Source: JBCCLJ01 sp039026915 (GTDB lineage: Bacteria; Acidobacteriota; Thermoanaerobaculia; Multivoradales; Multivoraceae). From it: 64,000 nt of DNA. The DNA lies in the NCBI GenBank assembly GCA_039026915.1, contig JBCCLJ010000004.1, positions 23,507 to 87,506 of the forward strand. Reading direction: 5' to 3'. The position numbers were made by a program, and so were the translations under genes. The notes beneath the pieces were generated by a model, which was given only the letters and a program-made list of their open reading frames with translations, had not been told where the DNA came from and did no database searches. Shown here piece by piece: positions 52,601-57,498 of this stretch (positions are counted from its first letter, which is position 1; the number at the start of each line of letters is the position of its first letter).

Positions 52601-54933
52601 GTCGAGTAGCCGACGTTGAGCGTGCCGTCGTCGCCGTCGCTGTCGCGCAGATCGTCGTTGCCGTCGCCGAGGCCGGATGCGCCGTTCTGTTGCGTGACCA
52701 CGGCGCCGGGCGGAAGGTCGGTGTCGTTCAGGTCGAGACGGACCTCGTAGGCGGTTCCGGGAAGGAGCGAATTGCTGCCGCTGAGGTTGAGATCGGTCGG
52801 CCCGCCAAAGAGATACTCGCCGGTCGCCGAAGTGACTGCCGTGCCGACCTGCGCGTCCACCGTGCCATCGCCGTCGGTGTCGGCCCAGAGCTCGATCGTC
52901 ACGTCGGCCAGCGGCACCTCCTCCGGGTCCTGAATGCCGTCGCCGTCGGCGTCGAACCAGACGAAGTTACCGATCTCGAGCGGTGCCGGCAGACAGATCG
53001 CCTCGATGTCTCCGAGGCCGTTGGCCTTGCCGAAGGGGTCCTCCGGTCCAAAGCCGTCGTTGGCGTCGTAGACGACCCATTCGCGCAGCACCGTGCCCGT
53101 GATGGTCGACCAGGCCTGTGTGCCCGCAGAGAAGTCGAGCGACTCCGTGCCGAAGAAGCCGTCGGTCGGATCGAAGATCGTGGCGATGAGCTCGTCGACG
53201 GCCGGGATGATCAGAAGTCCACCGACCAGCGTCTCCTGATGTCCAAAGGATCCGTCGTCCCAGTCGTCTTCGAAGAACTCGTTCGGGTGGTCGTTCTCGG
53301 TAAAGCTGATCGTCCACATCGCTCCAGAGGGGCGCGCGATCAGCAGGTCGCCGTAGCCGTCGGCGGACTCTGCCGGCCCGCCGTCCGGATCGGGCGAGCC
53401 GTTGCCCATCTGGTCGCCGAAGCGATCGCGCATGCCGACGATCAGGTTGCCGGCGCGATCGAACTCGATGTCGGTGAGCATCGGCTGGGGATAGGCAAAC
53501 TCGGTGAAGCCGGCGGCCGGCGTCGGCGGATCGGGCAGCAGGGTGGACTGCACCTGCTCGGTGGGTTCGAGGCCGAAGGTCGGGATCCAAGGGTTCCACT
53601 CGCTCTCGAGCAGGCAGCCGGCGTTGGCACCCGCGATGTCGGCGAGGCCGCAGCCGCGGTCGTAGTTCAACGGGAACGAAAGCACCTCGGTGAAGTTCGT
53701 CGTTGCCGGATCGAAGGAGAAGACGTGGCCGCTGAGATCGGCGATCGCTCCCGTGCTCTCGGCCGAGCAGACTATGCCGACGTAGACGAGACCGTCTTTC
53801 ACCTTGAGAGCGAACGGTCGTACGTCGGGATCGGAGGCACTGTCGAGGCTGCTGTCACCGTCGCAGTCGAGCAGGTCGAAGAGCGGAAAGCGTCCGATCG
53901 CGGCCGAACTCGCCGGGGGTGTGGGGTTGGTCAGGCTGCCGAGGGGGATGTTGTAGAGCTGTCGGTCTGCGAGGTTGACCGCCCAGAGGCTGCGTTGATC
54001 TTCGGCCATGTCGATGTCGCCGAACGACACCTTGCCGACCGCGTCGTAGCTCGATCCCAGGCCGTCGCCGGGATCGTTCGGCCACTGAGAGCTGCCTAGA
54101 GGGTGCGGGTTCGCGCCGAAGACGTTCGAGCCGTAGAGGGCGTTGAAGTCGGCCCAGAGGCGCACGTCGGCGTCGCTGTCGTCCGTCGGCGCGGTCGCGA
54201 TGTAGATCGCACCGGTGCCGTTGTCGCTGACGATGGCGCCGCTGGTGTCGGCCTGGCCGTAGGCGGCAAGACGCTTGTGGAAGGCGCTGACGAAGAGGGA
54301 GCCGGAGGCGCTCTGATAGGCGATGCCGTAGGTCGAGCCGATCTGGTCGGCTCTCGACTCGTGCCCCGGCGTAGGGGTGAAGGTGCCGTCGGCGGTGAAC
54401 GGGCCGGAAATCAGGGTGTCGGCGGCCGCTCGCGAAGCGCTCTCGTTGGGATCGCCCTCGATGTAGCAGTTGGTGACGATGCCCGGCTCGGCCGTGCCGC
54501 AGAAGTCAGCGGGGTTGTGTACGAGCAGGTCCGCCGAGCAGCTGGGTGCGCTGTAGAACTGCACGGCGGTCGCGTTGTCGATGCCCGCGGCGTACGAGGT
54601 CTCGAGGAAGCTCGGCAGCCCGACGAACTCGATGCGCACGTCCGTCGCCGAGGCGAAGAGAGCAGGTAGCTCGTAGGTGCCGTCTGCCAACAGCGACGTC
54701 GTCGCCAGCAGAGCGCCGGTGTCCTGGTCGTACGCGTTGACGGTGATCGGTACGGCGGTACCGTCGAGTGCGAAGTCGACGCCGTCGACCGACCCGTTGG
54801 CGTTGATCTCGCGAAAGACCGTGCCGCCGAGATCGTCGTCTGCCGTGGAGCACTGGGCCTGAGCCGTCGTCGGCGCCCAGAGTGCAGAAAAAAGGAACAG
54901 CGACGCGAACGCGTAGCGGGTCAGCGAAAGCAT
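40639..54933 (-). CDS. Giant secreted repeat protein: SdrD-like B domains, 22 DUF11 units, IPTL-CTERM tail
   Basis: 4,764 residues from ATG 54933 (GGAGAT upstream); an upstream in-frame ATG (55035) adds 34 residues before the signal peptide (YAFASLFLFSALWAPTTAQA). Next come an SdrD-B-like domain, a beta-propeller-like region of about 520 residues, and two SdrD-B domains (IGNFVWFDADGDGIQDPEE; IGSTVFYDADDNGAQNGAE). The central array of 22 DUF11 units has a period near 157 residues (YDVALQKTxATPxxIxPG...). Two more SdrD-B domains precede the C-terminus IPTASNWGLLLLALLLAGF then RRLGS, an IPTL-CTERM sorting/anchoring signal. Each unit ends in an Asp-rich linker (LGAGNDPNEIDDDI...DHDDLDP) that probably binds Ca2+. 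It should be a very long, exported, surface-anchored adhesin or stalk. Divergent from the AraC-type response regulator gene. Confidence 0.93.
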   Translation of the reverse strand: MLSLTRYAFASLFLFSALWAPTTAQAQCSTADDDLGGTVFREINANGSVDGVDFALDGTAVPITVNAYDQDTGALLATTSLLADGTYELPALFASATDVRIEFVGLPSFLETSYAAGIDNATAVQFYSAPSCSADLLVHNPADFCGTAEPGIVTNCYIEGDPNESASRAAADTLISGPFTADGTFTPTPGHESRADQIGSTYGIAYQSASGSLFVSAFHKRLAAYGQADTSGAIVSDNGTGAIYIATAPTDDSDADVRLWADFNALYGSNVFGANPHPLGSSQWPNDPGDGLGSSYDAVGKVSFGDIDMAEDQRSLWAVNLADRQLYNIPLGSLTNPTPPASSAAIGRFPLFDLLDCDGDSSLDSASDPDVRPFALKVKDGLVYVGIVCSAESTGAIADLSGHVFSFDPATTNFTEVLSFPLNYDRGCGLADIAGANAGCLLESEWNPWIPTFGLEPTEQVQSTLLPDPPTPAAGFTEFAYPQPMLTDIEFDRAGNLIVGMRDRFGDQMGNGSPDPDGGPAESADGYGDLLIARPSGAMWTISFTENDHPNEFFEDDWDDGSFGHQETLVGGLLIIPAVDELIATIFDPTDGFFGTESLDFSAGTQAWSTITGTVLREWVVYDANDGFGPEDPFGKANGLGDIEAICLPAPLEIGNFVWFDADGDGIQDPEEVPLADVTIELWADTDGDGTVDAQVGTAVTSATGEYLFGGPTDLNLSGSNSLLPGTAYEVRLDLNDTDLPPGAVVTQQNGASGLGDGNDDLRDSDGDDGTLNVGYSTIQLITGAPGENDHTLDFGFNTPVSIGSTVFYDADDNGAQNGAETGIPGVLVQVIDPGPDGIFGSGDDFVAGSDTTDGSGNYFVDGLPPGDYQVVVAAPSTAPTSSTFTDPADNQIDGNDNGDQPGGSGTAAVSPIVSLTSDGEPTDATETFQGNGQDAGDDDNGDMTIDFGFIPIYDVALQKTNATPTSIVPGDAVTFSIVVTNQSGLPVTDVVVTDTIPTGFSLDAASAGTWSGGAGATGNVMTTLAGPIAAGGTDDVTITLRADDPFAPGGGTYQNYAEVTEFRDAFDGTVQPDQDSDADLGAGNDPNEIDDDISNASADHDDLDPESVTVVVYDVALQKTNATPSSIMPGDPVTFTITVTNQSTAPVTDIVITDTIPAGFSLDATSAGTWSGGAGATGLTTTTLSGPIAAGATDTVTITLVADTPLTDGSYTNYAEVTQFEDAGGTVQTDVDSDTDLGAGNDPNEIDDDIANGSADHDDLDPETVDVGQLWDVALQKSNGSPSSILPGEDVTFTITVTNQSTADVTDVVVTDTIPAGFTLAAASAATWSGGAGATGLTTTTLAGPIAPGGNAAVTITLTANNPLAAATYTNYAEVTQFEDAGGTVQTDVDSDADLGAGNDPNEIDDDIANGSADHDDLDPGTVDVGDVYDVALQKTNPTPSTILPGETVTFTITVTNQSTASVADVVVTDTIPAGFSLDASSAGTWSGGAGATGLTTTTLSGPITPGATDTVTITLVADNPLAAGNYTNYAEVTQFEDVGGMIQADIDSNDDLGAGNDPNEIDDDISNGSADHDDLDPETVAVGDVFDMALQKTGASPSIINPGEDVTFTITVTNQSTAAVTDVVITDTIPAGFSLAAASAGLWSGGAGATGTTTTTLAGPIAASGTDTVTITLTADAPLAAGNYTNYAEITQFEDAGGIVQNDADSNVDLGAGNDPDEIDDDISNGSADHDDLDPDLVQVTQFYDVALQKTNATPSSILPGEDVTFTITVTNQSTADVTDVVVTDTIPAGFSLAAASAGTWSGGAGVTGSTTTTLAGPIAPGGTSVVTLRLTADSPLAAGNYTNYAEVTQFEDAAGNVETDVDSDADLGAGNDPNEIDDDIDNASLDHDDLDPETVAVGDVFDVALQKTMATPATIAAGEDVTFTITVTNQSTAPITDVVVTDTIPTGFSLAAASAGLWSGGAGATGDVTTTIAGPIAAGANASVLITLAADDPLAAGSYTNYAEVTQFEDASGVVQPDIDSNADLGAGNDPNEIDDDIDNASLDHDDLDPETVTVAEIYDAALQKTGATPNPIAAGQPVTFTITVTNQSTAPITDVVVTDTIPTGFSLDVSSAGTWSGGAGATGNVTTTLSGPIAAGDTDTVTITLLASSPLPAGSYTNYAEVTQFEDAGGTVQPDVDSDTDLGAGNDPNEIDDDISDSADHDDLDPDTVVVAAVFDVALQKTSATPSTIAPGGAVTFTITVTNQSTADVTDVVVTDTIPSGFSLDASSAGTWSGGAGATGLVTTTISGPIAPSGTGAVTITLRADNPLASGTYDNYAEVTQFEDAGGIVQPDADSNADLGAGNDPNEIDDDISNGSADHDDLDPESVTVDQVWDAALQKSNGSPSTIAAGETTTFTITVTNQSTAPIRNAVVTDTIPVGFSLDASSAGTWSGGAGATGTVTTTILGPIAPGASVPVTITLEADDPLAAGSFSNYAEVTSFTDDGGTPQTDVDSDADLGAGNDPNEIDDDISDSADHDDLDPGTVDIADVFDVALQKTSATPSSILPGETVTFTLTATNQSTADVTDVVITDTIPAGFSLDASSAGTWSGGAGATGDVTTTLAGPIAAGGTDTVTITLIADNPLANGTYTNYAEVTQFEDAAGDVQADADSDTDLGAGNDPNEIDDDIDNGSADHDDLDPESVTVGQRYDVALQKSDGSPSQILPGENVTYTITVTNQSTADVTDVVITDTIPAGFSLSAASAGTWSGGAGATGTTTTTLSDPIGPDGTDTVTITLTANNPLSAGSYTNYAEVTQFEDDLGVVQADADSDADLGAGNDPNEIDDDIDNGSADHDDLDPGTVDIGDVYDVALQKTNATPSAILPGETVTFTITVTNQSTADVTDVVVTDTIPAGFSLDASSVGTWSGGAGATGLTTTTLSGPIAPGDTDTVTITLIADDPLTAGNYTNYAEVTQFEDDLGVIQADIDSNVDLGAGNDPDEIDDDIDNGSADHDDLDPETVAVGDVFDMALQKTGATPSAINPGEDVTFTITVTNQSTADVTDVVITDTIPAGFSLAAASAGTWSGGAGATGDVTTTITGPIAPGATDTATITLTADAPLAAGNYTNYAEITQFEDLAGDVQNDADSNADLGAGNDPDEIDDDISNGSADHDDLDPDIVSVGQNYDVALQKTSATPSSILPGEDVTFTITVTNQSTADVTDVVVTDTIPTGFSLSALSAGTWSGGAGATGDVTTTLTGPIAPGGTGVVTIRLTADSPLAVGNYTNYAEVTQFEDDGGNVVADSDSDADLGAGNDADEIDDDIDNGSPDHDDLDPETVAVGDVFDVALQKTGATPSTILAGADVTFTITVTNQSTVDVANIVVTDFIPTGFSLAASSAGTWSGGAGATGTTSSTLLGPIAPGANASVLITLTADDPLTAGDYTNYAEVIEFTDGGGNVQADVDSDADLGAGNDPNEIDDDISNSADHDDLDPETVTIADEYDVALQKTGATPNPIVPGMTVTFTITVTNQSTAPVTDVVVTDTIPTGFSLDASSAGTWSGGAGATGSTTTTLAGPIAASGTESVTITLLASNPLAPGAYTNYAEVLQFEDAGGTVQPDSDSDADLGAGNDPNEVDDDISDGPDHDDLDPDTVVVSPIYDMALQKTGATPSSIQPGDPVTFTITVTNQSTAAVTDVVVTDFIPTGFSLDASSAGTWSGGAGATGTTTTTLAGPIAVGGTDTVTITLLADDPLAAGDYINYAEITQFEDAGGTVQSDLDSDADLGAGNDPNEINDDISSSPDHDDLDPDTVTVGEVYDLALTKGAATPTAIQPGDPVTFTITVFNQSTAAVTDVVITDFIPTGFSLDASSAGTWSGGAGATGTTTTTLAGPIAVGGTDTVTITLLADDPLAAGDYTNYAEVTQFEDDMGVVQPDDDSDADLGPGNDPNEVDDDTSDGPDHDDLDPSDVSVGEVYDLALVKSNAAPSTVSPGGTATFTFTVFNQSTASVTDVVITDTIPTGFSLDASSAGIWSGGAGATGTTTATLVGPIPAGGTDTITLTLVADDPLAAGSYTNYGEVTQFEDDMGDVQPDADSDTDLGAGNDPNEVDDDTSDGPDHDDLDPGTVTIDEVYDAALTKTGATPATIAPGETVTFTITVFNQSTAPIENVVITDTMPAGFSLDASSAGIWSGGAGATGTTTTTLAGPIASGGSDTVNITLLADDPLAAGDYTNYAEVTQFEDDGGNVQTDADSDADLGAGNDPDEVDDDTSNGPDHDDLDPDTVTVGGVYDVALVKNNPTPATILPGEDVTFTITVFNQGTEPVTNVTVTDSIPAGFTLAATNAFPWSGAPAGPVATTVAGPIAPGGQAQVNITLTANGFITAGTFVNYAEVTDLQDDSGNPVTDSDSDMDLGPGGDPNEVDDDTSDGPDHDDLDPSVVTVATPGPLSLGNRVFLDDGRGGGALNNGTQDGSEPGISGVLVNLLDAGGTVIASTTTDSSGFYLFDGLMPGTYSVQLDPSNFASGPLQNLVSSTPTEANPNNDLDTNDNGLDDLDPVSNGISSGPVLLSNGAEPTGEPGPGPGSAADEDSNLTVDFGLFQPLSIGNLVWLDSNNDGVQSGSEPGIPGVVLNLLDDTGAPITDSNGLPLSVVTDGSGNYLFDGLVPGTYIVEVEASNFGPGGALVDFTSSNGPFEENDPNANGDQNDNGVDVADAATTGLQSNPVVLDYGVEPAGEPGVPGNALDPDSNLTLDFGFFGSAGLYAIPTASNWGLLLLALLLAGFAVRRLGS
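41682..52074 (-). repeat. Array of 22 tandem DUF11 units (about 472 bp each)
   Basis: Units begin at F/Y/W-D-x-AL-x-K, near 52074, 51593, 51120, 50645, 50171, 49698, 49225, 48752, 48279, 47810, 47340, 46860, 46389, 45915, 45441, 44970, 44495, 44022, 43551, 43081, 42612 and 42148. Units 3-8 match units 12-17 one for one by private variants, so the array has a nine-unit higher-order period. Units 19-22 are the most diverged, with ALxK in place of ALQK. Confidence 0.9.
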
Positions 54934-55065
54934 GCGAGATCTCCGGGACCGCTCATTGCCCTCGAGCGGAGAGGAAAAGAAGGGAGTGCTGGACCGGCTT
55001 CGGGGAAAGCGGTCCCAGGCCGAATATCGACGCATCGACCTGTCGGTATTCTACCGGATCTGAGG

Positions 55066-55096
55066 TGCGAAAATCCCTGCTGGAGACTGCGAAAAT
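55066..55096. promoter_or_regulatory. 22-bp-spaced direct repeat TGCGAAAAT between the giant protein and the AraC-type regulator
   Basis: TGCGAAAAT at 55066-55074 and again at 55088-55096, 22 bp apart (two helical turns). Similarity continues past the core (TGCT...GGAG after both). AraC-type proteins bind direct repeats with about this spacing, and the gene to the right encodes an AraC-type response regulator. The repeats lie about 140 bp upstream of the giant gene's start and 95 bp upstream of the regulator's -35. Confidence 0.5.
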
Positions 55097-55185
55097 TGCG
55101 TGCTTGGAGGAGTCCGGAGACTCACAAGGCTTCGGTGGTTTGCCGACACGTTTCTTGCGATCGGTTGCGGATTGTGGCCCGGTCT

Positions 55186-55214
55186 TTGTCAAGCGTGTGA
55201 CCAGACCTTAAGAT
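55186..55214 (+). promoter_or_regulatory. Sigma-70-type promoter of the response regulator-kinase operon
   Basis: TTGTCA (55186-55191), 17-bp spacer, TAAGAT (55209-55214). Transcription would start near 55221, 42 bases before the GTG start. Confidence 0.65.
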
Positions 55215-55262
55215 CCCAGGTCCCCTTGCTCGTACATTGTTGTCCTCTTTGGAGTCCGCCCC

Positions 55263-56012
55263 GTGCGCATTTTGATCGTCGAAGACGAAGCGATCATCGC
55301 AGCTGATCTGCGAGAACTTCTCGAAGATCTCGGCTACGACGTCGGTTCGATCGCCGCCTCCGTCGAGGGTGCCGAGCGCGAGCTCGAGCGCCAGTCTTAC
55401 GACCTGATGCTCGTCGACATCGTTTTGTCGGGGGAGCGCGACGGGATTGATCTCGCGCAGCTCGCTCGTCGGCGCTTCGACCTGCCCATCGTCTTCATCA
55501 CCTCGCATGCCGATCCCAGCACCGTAAGGCGAGCGCGCGCGGTGAAGCCCGAGGGATACCTGGTCAAGCCGTTCTCGCGAGAAGAGGTCTTCGCCGCCGT
55601 CGAGATCGCGCTGTCGCACGCCGCCAAGAACGAAGGTGCCGAGCCGTCGGAGACGAACTCGGAGAGCACGACCTCCCAGGAATCGGGCGGACTGCCGGCC
55701 TTTCGGCTGCGGCGCGTGAAATCCTACGTTCATCAGAACTTCGGCGACGATCTGAGCCTCGACGCCATGGCGGATGTCGCGGGCATGAGCAAGTACCACT
55801 TCTGCCGACTCTTCCGGCAGTCTGCGGGAGTCACCCCTTACCAGTACCTGCTCGGAGTCCGAGTCGACCGCGCCAAGCGGCTGCTGCAGGAGACCGAGAG
55901 CTCGATCGGCGACATCGCCGAACAGGTGGGCTTCAACTCGCAGAGCCAGTTCAACCGCGCTTTCCGCAAGCTCGCCGGGACGACTCCGGCGGCGTTTCGT
56001 CGCGACAACTGA
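55263..56012 (+). CDS. Response regulator with AraC-type DNA-binding domain
   Basis: 249 residues from GTG 55263. The receiver domain (1-120) has the acidic pair EDE at 7-9, phospho-acceptor Asp52 (LMLVDIVLSG), the conserved Thr/Ser (VFITS) and Lys (GYLVKPF). After an acidic Ser/Thr-rich linker, the AraC/XylS double HTH spans residues 145-249 (LSLDAMADVAGMSKYHFCRLFRQSAGVTPYQYL ... IGDIAEQVGFNSQSQFNRAFRKLAGTTPAAFRR). The histidine kinase gene follows after 4 bp. The adjacent direct repeat and the giant gene are candidate targets. Confidence 0.95.
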   Translation: MRILIVEDEAIIAADLRELLEDLGYDVGSIAASVEGAERELERQSYDLMLVDIVLSGERDGIDLAQLARRRFDLPIVFITSHADPSTVRRARAVKPEGYLVKPFSREEVFAAVEIALSHAAKNEGAEPSETNSESTTSQESGGLPAFRLRRVKSYVHQNFGDDLSLDAMADVAGMSKYHFCRLFRQSAGVTPYQYLLGVRVDRAKRLLQETESSIGDIAEQVGFNSQSQFNRAFRKLAGTTPAAFRRDN

Positions 56013-56016
56013 GCCC

Positions 56017-57498
56017 GTGCACGCGAGCGAGACCGGCTCGAGCGCGATTCTCCGAGGTCTCTTCGAGGGGCTCTCGTTTGGCTGTCTCGTCGATCGCGAG
56101 GGCCACATCCTGCTGGTGAACCGGGCCGCGGTCGAGACCACGGATTCGCACCCCGACACACTCGTCGGAACCCGGTTCAGCGAGTCGGCGTGGTGGTCGG
56201 GCTCGCCCGAAGGTCGTCGTCGCCTCGAGCGTGCGCGCAAGCGTGCTCTCGCCGGAGTCCAGACCAGCTTCCATGCGGAGCTTGGCACGAAGGCGGGTCC
56301 TCGGCTCATGGAAGTGACGCTGACGCCGATTCGCGAAGACGACGGGTCGATCCCGTCGTTCGTCGTCTCGGCCACCGACATCGGCGAACGCCAGGCGATC
56401 GCCAGCCAGCTTCAGGAGAGCGAAGAGCGCTTCCGCGAAGTGGCGCACTCGGCTTCGTTCCTCGTCTGGATGAGCGACGAGCAGGGCGAGTTCAGCTTCG
56501 TCAATGAACCGTGGCTTGCCTTCACCGGTCGCCGGCTGGAGCAAGAGCTCGGGCAGGGATGGAAGACGGCCCTGCACCCCTCGGATCGTCGCCGTGCATT
56601 GACGGAGTACTACTCTGCGATCGAGGGAAGAAGCCCGTTCTCGGTGGAGTGTCGCTTTCGCGATCAGCGTCGGGTCGACAGCTGGTTCGTCTTTCGGGGC
56701 GGCCCGCGCTACCGATCGGACGGCGTGCTGACCGGTTTCATGGGCGTCTGCATCTCGATTGCCGATCAGAAGCGCCTCGAGGGGGAGCTCCGTGCCTCGC
56801 TCGAAGAAAAGGAGGTCCTCCTCCGCGAGGTGCATCACCGGGTGAAGAACAACCTCCAGGTGATCTCCAGCCTTCTGCGTCTGCAGGCGCGTATGGCCGA
56901 CCATCCCGAGGCCGTCCGCATTCTGGAGGACTCGGAGCATCGCCTGCAGACGATGGCGCTCGTCCACGAGTCGATCTACCGCTCAGAGACGATGCGCATC
57001 GGCGCCAGCGAATACCTCACGTCGCTGCTCGAACAGCTGACCAAGCTCCACGCCACCGCGCGCACGGGGATCGAGGTCGAGGCACACTTTGACGATCTGG
57101 AGATCGATCTCGATCGAGCGATCCCGCTGGCGCTCATCCTCAACGAGCTCGTTTCGAACTCCCTCGAGCACGCCTTCGGCGACGACCCGGAGCTGAGGGG
57201 GAAGGTCAGCGTGTCACTCCGCGCCGACGCCGAGGCGGTGACGCTGGAGGTCGTCGACGACGGCTTCGGCATCCCCGAAGAGATCGACTGGCGCGAGACC
57301 GAGAGCCTCGGTCTGCGGCTCGTGCGACTCCTCGGTCAGCAGGTGCAGGCGACGGTCGAGGTGAGCGAGACGAAGCCTGGTACGGATCGTCCGGGCACCC
57401 GAGTTCGCTTGAGCCGTCCGCGTGGCAAGCCGGTCAGCGGCAGTGTGCGCACGTTGCCGCCAGCGCCTCCAGAACGGCGTCGGCGTGATCGTCGGTGA
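56017..57498 (+). CDS. Histidine kinase, HisKA_2 type, with two PAS domains
   Basis: 493 residues from GTG 56017, 4 bp after the response regulator stop. Two PAS domains (about 10-130 and 140-255; FVNEPWLAFTGRRLEQELGQGWKTALHPSD) precede a HisKA_2 dimerisation domain with the phospho-acceptor His in LLREVHHRVKNNLQVISSLLRLQ and a HATPase with NELVSNSLEHAF and DDGFGIP. There is no transmembrane helix, so it should sense a cytoplasmic signal. The last 22 codons, past the HATPase, overlap the 3' end of the convergent gene by 65 bp. It pairs with the AraC-type regulator. Confidence 0.94.
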   Translation: MHASETGSSAILRGLFEGLSFGCLVDREGHILLVNRAAVETTDSHPDTLVGTRFSESAWWSGSPEGRRRLERARKRALAGVQTSFHAELGTKAGPRLMEVTLTPIREDDGSIPSFVVSATDIGERQAIASQLQESEERFREVAHSASFLVWMSDEQGEFSFVNEPWLAFTGRRLEQELGQGWKTALHPSDRRRALTEYYSAIEGRSPFSVECRFRDQRRVDSWFVFRGGPRYRSDGVLTGFMGVCISIADQKRLEGELRASLEEKEVLLREVHHRVKNNLQVISSLLRLQARMADHPEAVRILEDSEHRLQTMALVHESIYRSETMRIGASEYLTSLLEQLTKLHATARTGIEVEAHFDDLEIDLDRAIPLALILNELVSNSLEHAFGDDPELRGKVSVSLRADAEAVTLEVVDDGFGIPEEIDWRETESLGLRLVRLLGQQVQATVEVSETKPGTDRPGTRVRLSRPRGKPVSGSVRTLPPAPPERRRRDRR

